Made by a program: the position numbers and the translations under genes | From: Bacteroidia bacterium | GTDB taxonomy: Bacteria; Bacteroidota; Bacteroidia; Bacteroidales; Paludibacteraceae | Length of the DNA stretch: 60,994 bases | Assembly (NCBI GenBank): GCA_009929445.1 | Contig: SAAL01000007.1 | Location: 1-60,994, forward strand | Reading direction: 5' to 3' | The notes under the pieces: model-generated | Database searches by the model: none | Told to the model about the DNA's origin: nothing | What the model saw: the letters and a program-made list of their open reading frames with translations, nothing else | Shown here: positions 7,751 through 15,649 of the stretch, one piece after another | Numbering within the stretch: position 1 is the stretch's first letter | Layout: each line of letters starts with the position of its first letter

Positions 7751-8380
7751 ATGGCAACAAGCCAAAACCCCTTGACTGGGAAAATGTCCGGAACAGTTGG
7801 AAATGTTGTGTTAAGTTCCACTAACGGAAAAAATGTAGTACGTTCCAAAGCATTCAATCAAAAGGATGCGAACAGTGAAGCACAACAGATGCACCGGAAC
7901 GTATTCAAAAAGACGTGTGATGAATATATATCACTGTCACCTTTTATTGCGGACGGTTTTCCGTCCCGGCCTCAGAGTCAATCGTGCTACAATGCATTTA
8001 TGGCAGCCAACCTGTCAAATGCTGTGGACAAATCGGGTGAATTCCCGGTGTTTGACTATTCTAAAATGGTTCTCTCCAAAGGTTCGTTGCAGCCGGTAGA
8101 AGTACTTGAAGCAAATATTACTCAGGAGGGAATACAGGTAAATTATCAGCCTCTTTCGGAAAACGGGGGAGCCAAAGCTGATGATGTGGTGATAGCAATA
8201 CTGAAAACTGTAGAAGGCAGGGTATTGTCGGTGAAAAAGCCGCGAGGACAATCGGAAGAGGATTCTATCCTATTTCAGGTATCGAACGCAAGCGCAGAAC
8301 GGATTTTGTACATGTACATGATGGTGATTTCTGCCGACAAAACCAAAGCTTCAAAATCGGTTTATGTAAGCATTGCATAA
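7751..8380 (+). CDS. DUF6266-like protein
   Basis: This 209-residue protein has no signal peptide or membrane segment. The N-terminus (MATSQNPLTGKMSGTVGNVV) and the following G-K-N-V-V-R segment resemble the DUF6266 family, a Bacteroidota-restricted group of about 200 residues with unknown function. The N-terminal half has the family look of a short beta-rich start and a helical stretch (about residues 35-60). The C-terminal half (about 110-209) looks beta-rich and immunoglobulin-like. It is a single gene with its own promoter and a shared terminator, between the restriction locus and a peptide transporter that points the other way. No role can be given from context. The family assignment is by pattern and moderately sure. 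Confidence 0.7.
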   Translation: MATSQNPLTGKMSGTVGNVVLSSTNGKNVVRSKAFNQKDANSEAQQMHRNVFKKTCDEYISLSPFIADGFPSRPQSQSCYNAFMAANLSNAVDKSGEFPVFDYSKMVLSKGSLQPVEVLEANITQEGIQVNYQPLSENGGAKADDVVIAILKTVEGRVLSVKKPRGQSEEDSILFQVSNASAERILYMYMMVISADKTKASKSVYVSIA

Positions 8381-8401
8381 GGATTTTTACTTCTCAGAAA
8401 C

Positions 8402-8441
8402 AACAAAGACACCGCCTGCGCAGTGTCTTTGTTATTTTTAT
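8402..8441. terminator. Bidirectional terminator between convergent genes
   Basis: The 11-bp arms AACAAAGACAC (8402-8412) and GTGTCTTTGTT (8423-8433) are followed by a T-rich tract. It can serve both the gene ending at 8380 and the opposing transporter gene ending at 8481. Confidence 0.85.
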
Positions 8442-8480
8442 TCAATTCCGGCAACTTTCAGTTGCGGAATCGATTTCAAT

Positions 8481-10298
8481 TTAATTACTTGATTTGGTTA
8501 CCTTTTCCAGCCGTTTCATCATGGCGAAAATAAATGTAGCAGAAATCATGCAGCAGATAAAGAATACTCCCCACAGGATATACAGATCCACGCGTCCCCA
8601 GAGTGTACTTCCAATGAACAGCAACTTGTTGCCAACGGCAGTTGCCAGCAGCCATCCGCCCTGCATCAATCCCTGGAAGCGGGGAGGAGCCACTTTCGAA
8701 ACGAATGACAGTCCCATCGGGCTGAGAAACAACTCGGCAATGGTCAGTATCAGGTAGCTGCTCATGAGCCAGTAAGGTGTCACACGCGAGGTGTCGGGCA
8801 CTGCTTTACCTTCGAGCAGATAAGGTGATACCAGGTTGAGCGATGCAATCAGAATAACTACGAATCCCAGTCCGGCAATGATCATACCGAAACCAATTTT
8901 GCGCGGTGTGGAAGGTTCTTTGCCTTTTGAATTCAGGTAGTTGAAAAAACCCATCACTACAGGTGTGAGCGAAACGATGAACAGCGGATTGAACGACTGG
9001 AACACTTCAGGTGCAATCGGATTGCTCTGATCGGCAGTACTTACAAAATAGTAGCAGATAGCGCCGAATACAACCGTAAGAATTCCGCCAATCACACGAT
9101 AACGGAGCGTGGATTTACTCCTGAGCATGAGTACAACACCCAGAATAGTGGCTATAACACACAGAATGGATTCCAGGTTGAAGAAGAGGTTGGTAAACGG
9201 ACCCACTTCTTTCACCGTATAGTCGCGGGCAAAGAAAGTGAGCGTAAGCCCATTCTGATGGAACGACATCCAGAAGAAAATCACCACAATAAACACCAGG
9301 ATAAGCGATATGACTCTCGGGCGTTCTTCTTTGGTGGCAATCTGGAAAATGTAGGAAACAAAAGCTACAAACAAACCGATGGCAAGCCCGAATTTATAGT
9401 CGAGCCCGGGAATAAGCTGGATAAGGAACGTGGTAACAGCCATCAAAAGGAGTGATACAATAAGTACCCGACCGGTGTGAGCCGATTTATTGTCGATGGT
9501 GTTTGATTGTTTTTCAACTGCTTTAGCCACTGATTTGGAAGGAAGCGCTTTATTGAAAATAACATATACAAGCAAAGAAACAATCATGGCAGCCGCTGCC
9601 ACTGCAAATGCCAGGTTATATCCTTTGGAAAACACATCGAGGTACTGGTGAGCAAAAGCCGTTAGATCTGTCACCGGCTGGCCGCTTATTACAGCCTTGT
9701 TGGCTAATTCCTGAAGTTGAGTAGTGTCAGCGAGGCTGCCGTCAATCATCCGGTGAGCCAGTGCGGGGATGCTTCCATCGTGATTGAAACCGTGACTTTC
9801 GAGCCACCAGTTGCGGATACCGGTAGCTACAAACGGAGCAAAGAAAGCACCGATATTGATACCCATGTAGAAAATCATGAAAGCAGCATCACGGAATTTC
9901 GAGTACCTCTCGTCGTCGTAAAGCTGACCTACTACTGCCTGGAGATTTCCTTTGAAGAATCCGTTTCCGAGCGAAATAATCAACAATGCTGCCATAGTTC
10001 CGGCTAACGACATACCCGGAAGTGCTATCAGTACATAGCCGCTGAACATGATAATCTGACCCCATAGAATCACTGTTTTGTACTTTTTCGACCAGTCGGC
10101 CAGCATACCGCCTACCAGCGCAAGTGCGTAAATGGCAAAATAAAACCAACTGTAGTATTCACCGGCTGCCTGTTCGGTCAGTCCGTATTTAACCTGTAAG
10201 AATAGCACCAGAATCGCCATCATGGTATAGAACCCGAATCGTTCGCCCATGTTGGTGAAGAATGCCACTAATAATCCCTTTGGATGATTTTTCAACAT
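8481..10298 (-). CDS. POT/PTR family proton-coupled peptide transporter
   Basis: This inner-membrane symporter imports di- and tripeptides with protons (major facilitator superfamily, POT branch). The first helix carries the POT signature around GERFGFYTMMAILVLFL (about residues 18-34). Many further membrane helices follow across 605 residues, with a long loop at about 170-220 between helices. This length is typical of Bacteroidota DtpT-like members, which are longer than the E. coli proteins. It is monocistronic, with a possible -7 box 60 bases upstream and a terminator shared with the convergent gene. Substrate range cannot be read from the sequence. Confidence 0.93.
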   Translation of the reverse strand: MLKNHPKGLLVAFFTNMGERFGFYTMMAILVLFLQVKYGLTEQAAGEYYSWFYFAIYALALVGGMLADWSKKYKTVILWGQIIMFSGYVLIALPGMSLAGTMAALLIISLGNGFFKGNLQAVVGQLYDDERYSKFRDAAFMIFYMGINIGAFFAPFVATGIRNWWLESHGFNHDGSIPALAHRMIDGSLADTTQLQELANKAVISGQPVTDLTAFAHQYLDVFSKGYNLAFAVAAAAMIVSLLVYVIFNKALPSKSVAKAVEKQSNTIDNKSAHTGRVLIVSLLLMAVTTFLIQLIPGLDYKFGLAIGLFVAFVSYIFQIATKEERPRVISLILVFIVVIFFWMSFHQNGLTLTFFARDYTVKEVGPFTNLFFNLESILCVIATILGVVLMLRSKSTLRYRVIGGILTVVFGAICYYFVSTADQSNPIAPEVFQSFNPLFIVSLTPVVMGFFNYLNSKGKEPSTPRKIGFGMIIAGLGFVVILIASLNLVSPYLLEGKAVPDTSRVTPYWLMSSYLILTIAELFLSPMGLSFVSKVAPPRFQGLMQGGWLLATAVGNKLLFIGSTLWGRVDLYILWGVFFICCMISATFIFAMMKRLEKVTKSSN

Positions 10299-10357
10299 AA
10301 TTAATTGTTATTTAATGTTTTGTACGATAATTATTTTATAAATATTTAAAACAGTTG

Positions 10358-10365
10358 CAAATATA
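10358..10365 (-). promoter_or_regulatory. Possible -7 box of the peptide transporter gene
   Basis: CAAATATA on the plus strand reads TATATTTG on the minus strand, a match to TAnnTTTG about 60 bases before the start codon. The -33 element is not clear. Confidence 0.4.
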
Positions 10366-10522
10366 GTCAATATCTTTAAAAATAAAAAACTGAAAATATA
10401 AAACAAATTGAATGAATGGAAGGATAAAATCGTGTCATAAAAAAAAATAATCTGTGAAATTCCTTTACTCATGAATGAAAACTTACAAATTAAGAAAAAT
10501 AAAAGGATGGTTCTCAATCACA

Positions 10523-10550
10523 TAAAAAAAAGACGCTGCATGCAACGTCT
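10523..10550 (-). terminator. Terminator downstream of the membrane protein gene
   Basis: The near-palindrome AGACGCTGCATGCAACGTCT (10531-10550) has an A-run at 10523-10530, which is the T-tract on the minus strand. A T-rich run also follows on the plus strand, so it may work in both directions. Confidence 0.75.
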
Positions 10551-10574
10551 CATTTCTTTTTTTATGGAAAAAAA

Positions 10575-11135
10575 TTATTTCAAACTTGTCTCTAAAACAG
10601 ATATTCCAACTTTTTTGTTCAGTCCGGTGATGGGGGTTACAATTCTCATCGTACTGTCGTTTTTTACCACAGAATTTACTCCGGGTTGAAGCAATGTAAT
10701 ATCTGAAACCGGCAGTCCAACTTCATTTTTATCGGACGAGAGTACGATTGTGTTATTGGCCGCATCTATAGCAAAAGCTTTTTTAATGTACGGTTCTTTT
10801 ACAATATTTTCAATGTACTGATTAGCCTGATCAAAATTGTTGCGCATCATATCGCTGCGCACCGCCCACGAAAAAACCTTTGAAACCAGCATATAATCTG
10901 CTTGCTGCAGACTGTCCATTTGTGCTTTGTGAGCTACTTTCAGGGCATCTTGTTGTTTTTCAAGTTGACCAATTTTGCATTGGCCCCATATAAAAACGAC
11001 TATAAGTGCAAATATGAGCGAAAACAACAGTTTGTGATCCAAAATGTATCGAACAATTTTACTCGGTTTCCTTTTGGTAGTTGTTGTAGTCGATACCTGG
11101 CTGACAGGTTCGTTAGAAGTTTGTTGAGATGCCAT
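10575..11135 (-). CDS. Single-pass membrane protein with an extracytoplasmic domain, function unknown
   Basis: I do not recognise this 186-residue protein. It has a hydrophilic Thr/Lys-rich N-terminus (residues 1-32), one membrane helix (LLFSLIFALIVVFIWG, about 33-50), a short coiled-coil-like helix (about 53-80), and a mixed alpha/beta domain to the end. The topology, with a positively charged segment before the helix, places the C-terminal domain in the periplasm. The pattern of helix followed by strands with IVLSSDKNEVG and MRIVTPITGLN recalls small single-Cache sensor domains, but there is no attached signalling domain. Conserved neighbours are not informative: rluB-like lies upstream on the same strand 87 bases away. 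It has its own terminator. Confidence 0.7.
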   Translation of the reverse strand: MASQQTSNEPVSQVSTTTTTKRKPSKIVRYILDHKLLFSLIFALIVVFIWGQCKIGQLEKQQDALKVAHKAQMDSLQQADYMLVSKVFSWAVRSDMMRNNFDQANQYIENIVKEPYIKKAFAIDAANNTIVLSSDKNEVGLPVSDITLLQPGVNSVVKNDSTMRIVTPITGLNKKVGISVLETSLK

Positions 11136-11192
11136 AATGAAGCTTTTTTAAGTATAAATATAAAATTTATCGAAATGTATTTACATGTAACA

Positions 11193-11218
11193 AACCTGAA
11201 ACCTGGAACCTGGAACTA
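11193..11218. repeat. Short AACCTGGAAC-type repeat at a gene end
   Basis: Three imperfect 8-base units (AACCTGAA, ACCTGGAA, CCTGGAAC) lie directly before the stop codon side of the pseudouridine synthase gene. Similar degenerate short-period runs occur at about 33336-33364 and 48565-48620. Confidence 0.55.
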
Positions 11219-11222
11219 TAAA

Positions 11223-12683
11223 CTACTCATGCGCACCCATTTTCAGAATGTTTACTTCTTTTTCTGAAAGGAAACGATATTTACCACGTGGTACGTTTTT
11301 CTTGGTCAAACCTGCAAAATAAACGCGGTCCAGCTTGGTAATCTTGTAACCCAGTTTTTCAAAAATACGTCTTACAACGCGGTTTTGTCCGGAATGAATT
11401 TCAATTCCCACTTCTCTCAGGCTGTCTTCTTTCACAAATTCCAGTGCATCGGCTTTGATGGTGAATTCACCCAGATCAACTCCGTTGATAATGGTTTCGT
11501 AATCGTCTTTTTCAAGGTCCCTGTCAAGTCCAACATGATAAATCTTCTTTTTATCGTATTTGGGGTGGGTGAGTTTTGAAGCCAGGTCGCCATCGTTGGT
11601 CAGAAGCAGTACTCCGGTAGTATTCCTGTCAAGTCTTCCTACGGGATAAATACGTTCGCTGCATGCATTTTTAACTATATCAATCACCGTAGTTCTTGCT
11701 TGCGTATCTTCCGAAGTGGTTACACAATCCTTGGGCTTGTTGAGCAGAATATATACTTTCTTTTCGATTCGTACCGGTTGATTATGGAACATCACATTGT
11801 CCGTGGGGAGTACTTTCGTACCCAGTTCGGTGACGATATTACCATTTACCGAAATCACACCTGCCTGAATATATTCATCGGCTTCGCGTCTGGAGCAGAT
11901 ACCTGCATTTGACAGGTATTTGTTGAGTCGAATCGGTTTTGTCGGGTCAATGTATGATTGTCTGTATTCGAATTGTTTTTTCTTGCTGTATTTGGCGTTC
12001 GGATCGTAATCGGCCGAATTATGACGTTTACGGAAAGTAATACCGTTTTTCTTGTTGTCGAAACGGGTTTCTACATAATTGGAGTCCTTCACTTCACCGG
12101 CTTTTCTGAAAGTGAGCTTTCCATCGCGGGGTCTTTCGTCGCTATCGAAACGTTTACGCGGGGTAGAATATTCTGCAGGCTTATCGCCAACTTCGGACTT
12201 GCGGATAAAACGGGGACGGCCCGAACTCTGTCTGTTCGTATCTTTGTTCAACCACGGTTTGCGTTCCTGTCCGGAATCATTGCGTCTGTCGTCGTTGTTG
12301 CGACTGGAATAGCTTCTTCTGTCGGAGTCGGAGTCAGTGCGTCTGTTGTCGGTATTCCGGTTTACGAAAAATTTTCTTTCCGAACCCGGTTCAGAGCGTC
12401 TGTCGTCATTATTTCTGTTGATGTACGGTTTTCTTTCCGAGTAGGAATTTGGTCTGTCATCTTTTCTTTCGTATCTGTTTTCACTTCTGTCGGAAAACCG
12501 GTTTCTGTCGTTGTTAGCGGTTCTGTCGTACCTGTTGTCCTGGTTTCTGGATCCAAAATTGGAGGTTGAGCTTGTTCTGATGCCTTTCAATAAAGGCTTT
12601 GCATTTTTTCTGTCGAAGGATTTACCATCACGGCTGGCGTCGGAACCATAACTTCCACGCCTGTTTTCGTTGTTTGTTTTCAT
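11223..12683 (-). CDS. RluB/RsuA-family pseudouridine synthase with long disordered N-terminus
   Basis: This enzyme isomerises uridine to pseudouridine in rRNA (RluB-type acts on 23S rRNA). The C-terminal 240 residues hold an S4 RNA-binding domain (IRLNKYLSNAGICSRREAD, from about 250) and the catalytic domain with GRLDRNTTGVLLLTNDG, where the Asp near residue 351 is the nucleophile position. The first about 245 residues are low complexity, rich in Arg, Asn, Asp, Ser and Lys, and include repeats of the type NRNNDDRRS / NRNTDNRRT / SRNNDDRRN. Such basic extensions are known in Bacteroidota RluB homologues but this one is as long as the enzyme itself. It may bind rRNA or promote condensation; this is inference. 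The start at 12683 is the only one that covers the extension. Confidence 0.93.
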   Translation of the reverse strand: MKTNNENRRGSYGSDASRDGKSFDRKNAKPLLKGIRTSSTSNFGSRNQDNRYDRTANNDRNRFSDRSENRYERKDDRPNSYSERKPYINRNNDDRRSEPGSERKFFVNRNTDNRRTDSDSDRRSYSSRNNDDRRNDSGQERKPWLNKDTNRQSSGRPRFIRKSEVGDKPAEYSTPRKRFDSDERPRDGKLTFRKAGEVKDSNYVETRFDNKKNGITFRKRHNSADYDPNAKYSKKKQFEYRQSYIDPTKPIRLNKYLSNAGICSRREADEYIQAGVISVNGNIVTELGTKVLPTDNVMFHNQPVRIEKKVYILLNKPKDCVTTSEDTQARTTVIDIVKNACSERIYPVGRLDRNTTGVLLLTNDGDLASKLTHPKYDKKKIYHVGLDRDLEKDDYETIINGVDLGEFTIKADALEFVKEDSLREVGIEIHSGQNRVVRRIFEKLGYKITKLDRVYFAGLTKKNVPRGKYRFLSEKEVNILKMGAHE

Positions 12684-13100
12684 TAAAAATATGTCAAATA
12701 AATTTTTTGCAAAGGTCGGAAAAAAACTTGGAATTACCGCTGTTTCTGACCTTTAGTTTCGTTAAAACAATCGAAAGAACAGAATAGTTCACGCTTTTAG
12801 CCTTAAACGGGTCTGAAAGCAACTTTTTTCACGTTTTTAAAAAATTGTTTCATACCAATATATTTAGCAGAAAGAATGCAAAAATAAATAAATGCATGTT
12901 TTTTTTTAATTTCGGACTCTTCGTTTTTTAATTCTGTTTTAAATATTGTATTATATACAATAATCAACTTGTTGCTTATTGTAAAAAGTACAAAATACAG
13001 ATATTTATATAATATGCATTTAAAAGTATTGTAAATAATTTTGTAATTGAAAACATTTATCTATTTTTGTAAAAATATTTTCAAAAAAGATCATTATTTT
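12684..13100. other. AT-rich divergent promoter region between rluB-like and the Nudix regulator
   Basis: There is no gene in these about 400 bases. Composition is very AT-rich with long T and A runs. A 17-bp inverted repeat (12945-12961) is the clearest element. An in-frame ATG at 13047 gives an 18-residue N-terminal extension of the regulator, which is not family-like and is left out. Confidence 0.6.
12945..12961. promoter_or_regulatory. Candidate operator of the xylose regulator
   Basis: ATTGTAT-TAT-ATACAAT is an inverted repeat with perfect 7-bp arms, about 140 bases upstream of the regulator start. Autoregulation by the Nudix regulator is an inference from position only. Confidence 0.35.
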
Positions 13101-13805
13101 ATGAGCGAAACGAGACCATACAATCCCTACGTTTCCATTGACTGTGTTGTATTCGGGTTTGACGGCAAAAACCTGAAAGTGTTGCTCATTAAGCGGCATA
13201 TTGATGAGAATACCGGAGAGTACAACGATGTGAAGCTGCCGGGAAGCATTATTTATATGGACGAAGATCTCGATGAGGCAGCCACACGGGTACTTGCAGA
13301 GCTTACCGGTCTGAAAAATATCCCTCTCAGTCAGTTCTATAGTTTTGGCAATCCGCTGCGTACCAGCAATCCCCGCGACATTCTCTGGCTCGAACGTACG
13401 ATGAAAACCAAAATCGAACGAATAGTCACTATTGGCTACGTTGCCCTGATAAAAATCAACAGAAAAATCACCCTGAACTCAAAAAACACTTCTGCCGAAT
13501 GGTACGATGTGGATGAAGTGCAAAACATGAATCTGGCTATGGACCACAATCTGATTGTACAGAAAGGACTTGACCACATCAAACATTGGCTCACTGTGGA
13601 GCCTCATATGATGTTCAAATTGCTGCCGCACAAGTTCACACTTTCGCAACTCCGCCTGTTGTACGATGAAATAAACCGGAAAAAATCGGATGTACGGAAT
13701 TTTCAGAAAAAAATCAATCAGTGGCACAACCTGGTCGTGCTCGATGAATTTGAGAAAGGGGTACCTCACCGTGCCGGAAGACTCTATAAATATCAAAAAA
13801 AATAA
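13101..13805 (+). CDS. Nudix-related transcriptional regulator (NrtR/AraR type), probable xylose regulator
   Basis: This is a sugar-responsive DNA-binding regulator built from a Nudix domain (about residues 5-140) and a C-terminal winged helix (about 155-234, with KFTLSQLRLLYDEI and GVPHRAGRLYKY). The Nudix box is degenerate: where GX5EX7REUXEEXGU is expected, the protein has the G, then TRVLAELTGL, so the REUXEE glutamates are largely lost. That fits a ligand sensor rather than a hydrolase. Bacteroidota use this family (AraR of Bacteroides thetaiotaomicron) to repress pentose genes. The gene order regulator-xylB-xylA-xylE supports xylose or xylulose as effector. The start at 13101 gives 234 residues, close to family length; the ATG at 13047 would add a non-homologous stretch. 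Confidence 0.85.
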   Translation: MSETRPYNPYVSIDCVVFGFDGKNLKVLLIKRHIDENTGEYNDVKLPGSIIYMDEDLDEAATRVLAELTGLKNIPLSQFYSFGNPLRTSNPRDILWLERTMKTKIERIVTIGYVALIKINRKITLNSKNTSAEWYDVDEVQNMNLAMDHNLIVQKGLDHIKHWLTVEPHMMFKLLPHKFTLSQLRLLYDEINRKKSDVRNFQKKINQWHNLVVLDEFEKGVPHRAGRLYKYQKK

Positions 13806-13853
13806 GACAAAAATAAATATGGTTATCCGCATAGTGACCTAATCTTGTATTTC

Positions 13854-14056
13854 GGGCTGAAAGCCCTGCTTATTTCAACCCCATCCAACGGGTGGGGGAA
13901 ATGATAAAACCAGGATATGGCGGGCTGAATACAAAGTATCGGTGTAGCCAAAACCAACTTATCTGTTAAACTGCCCTTACAGGGCGCCGTTATGATCTTT
14001 CAATTTATTAACCCAAGGCGTTGCCATTGGGCTGAAACAAATATGCCTTTCAGGCA
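13854..14056. repeat. Array of five short hairpins between the regulator and xylB
   Basis: Five small stem-loops follow one another: GGGCTGAAAGCCC (13854-13866), CCCCATC...GGTGGGG (13879-13897), GCCCTTACAGGGC (13973-13985), CCCAAGGC...GCCATTGGG (14012-14031) and TGCCTTTCAGGCA (14044-14056). The word GGGCTGAA recurs at 13854, 13922 and 14029. It looks like an interspersed, structured repeat of Bacteroidota rather than a gene. It fills most of the 320 bases before xylB, so the xylB promoter must lie inside or just after it. Confidence 0.75.
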
Positions 14057-14126
14057 AAAAAATAATTTTATAAGGACACTTTACGTATAATCATTAAAAT
14101 AAATAACCTTACAAAAAAAAACTACC

Positions 14127-15602
14127 ATGTATTTATTAGGATACGATTTAGGAAGTTCGTCGGTGAAAGCCAGTCTGGTAAACGCGAAAAGCGGCGAAGT
14201 GATGGCGAGCGATTTTTTCCCGAAAAAAGAGATGGAAATAAAAGCGGTGAAAGCCGGCTGGGCCGAACAGGATGTGGAAGTATGGTGGAGCAACCTCAAA
14301 GAAGCCACCAGATCGGTGCTTGCAACCGCCGGCATCGATCCGAAAGAAATAGATGCCATCGGCATTTCATATCAGATGCACGGGCTGGTGCTGGTGGATG
14401 AAAATCTACAGGCCATCCGTCCTTCCATCATCTGGTGCGACAGCCGCTCGATAGCTTATGGCGAAAAGGCATTCAATGTCATCGGAAGTGAAAAATGCTT
14501 GTCGCACCTGCTCAATTCTCCCGGAAATTTCACCCTGTCAAAACTGGCTTGGGTCAAAGAAAATGAGCCCGAAAATTACTCCCGGATAAAATACTACATG
14601 TTGCCCGGCGATTACATTGCACTTCGCATGTCCGGCCACCCCGCTACTACCGCTTCAGGGCTGTCAGAAGGAATTTCGTGGGATTTCCTTAACAATCGTC
14701 CGGCCGGTTTCCTTTATGAACATTACGGATTCTCCGAAGAATTTATTCCTGAAATTGTGCCAACTTTTGGTCATCAAGGTCGGGTTTCAGCTGAAATTGC
14801 GGCTGAATTAGGTCTGTCCGAAGGAATTCCGATCACTTACCGTGCCGGCGATCAACCCAATAACGCACTCTCACTCAACGTGCTCAATCCGGGCGAAGTG
14901 GCAGCTACGGCAGGAACTTCGGGAGTGGTGTACGGAGTAAACGACGATGCAAAATACGATCCGCAATCGCGCGTGAATTCATTTGCTCACGTCAATCACT
15001 GTTCTGAAGCAACCCGCATCGGAGTGCTTCTGTGTATCAACGGAACAGCCATTCTCAACACCTGGATAAAAAATAACGTGGCTCCCGAAGGTATTTCATA
15101 TGCCGAAATGAATGATTTAGCTGCAAAGGTTCCAGTTGGAAGCGAAGGAATTTCCATTATTCCATTTGGAAACGGTGCTGAACGGGTGCTGAACAACGAA
15201 GAACCAAACTGCTCCATCCATGGCATCAATTTTTTGGTGCACGGAAAATCTCACTTAATCCGCGCAGCTCACGAAGGCATCGCATTTTCGTTCAAATACG
15301 GAATGGACATTATGAATAAGATGGGAATTGAAACCAAAACCATACGCGCCGGACATGCCAACCTGTTTCTCAGTCCGATATTCCGCCAGACATTATCCAA
15401 TATTACAGGTGCAACGATTGAACTGTACAATACCGATGGATCTATCGGTGCCGCACGTGGAGCCGGAATAGGAGCCGGAATTTACCAGTCGGCCGAAGAG
15501 GCATTTTCGACACTGAAAAAAGTACTTGTAGTGACTCCTGAAGAGAAAGATGTGGAAGCTGCTCAGGATGCTTATAGCCTGTGGATCAGTAGATTGAAAT
15601 AA
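14127..15602 (+). CDS. xylB: Xylulokinase
   Basis: This cytoplasmic kinase phosphorylates D-xylulose to D-xylulose 5-phosphate with ATP, feeding the pentose phosphate pathway. It is an FGGY-family protein of 491 residues. The N-terminal phosphate-binding strand is GYDLGSSSVKASLV. IGISYQMHGLVLVDE and the substrate-side IIWCDSR follow at about 75-105, the catalytic base Asp sits in RAGDQPNNA (about 245), and AATAGTSGVVYG binds ATP. It is the first gene of the xylose operon, 47 bases before xylA. In many bacteria the order is xylA-xylB; xylB first is common in Bacteroides. Confidence 0.96.
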   Translation: MYLLGYDLGSSSVKASLVNAKSGEVMASDFFPKKEMEIKAVKAGWAEQDVEVWWSNLKEATRSVLATAGIDPKEIDAIGISYQMHGLVLVDENLQAIRPSIIWCDSRSIAYGEKAFNVIGSEKCLSHLLNSPGNFTLSKLAWVKENEPENYSRIKYYMLPGDYIALRMSGHPATTASGLSEGISWDFLNNRPAGFLYEHYGFSEEFIPEIVPTFGHQGRVSAEIAAELGLSEGIPITYRAGDQPNNALSLNVLNPGEVAATAGTSGVVYGVNDDAKYDPQSRVNSFAHVNHCSEATRIGVLLCINGTAILNTWIKNNVAPEGISYAEMNDLAAKVPVGSEGISIIPFGNGAERVLNNEEPNCSIHGINFLVHGKSHLIRAAHEGIAFSFKYGMDIMNKMGIETKTIRAGHANLFLSPIFRQTLSNITGATIELYNTDGSIGAARGAGIGAGIYQSAEEAFSTLKKVLVVTPEEKDVEAAQDAYSLWISRLK

Positions 15603-15649
15603 TAAAAAATTACTTTAAATAATCATTTTAATAAAAAATCAGAAAAATT

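Noticed and set aside
11958-12569. 203-residue plus-strand open frame opposite the RluB extension
   Set aside because: It is the complement of the low-complexity Arg/Asn/Asp repeats and reads as Val/Ser-rich noise.
13047-13100. Longer N-terminus of the Nudix regulator
   Set aside because: The 18 extra residues (MKTFIYFCKN...) have no family similarity; the ATG at 13101 fits the family start.
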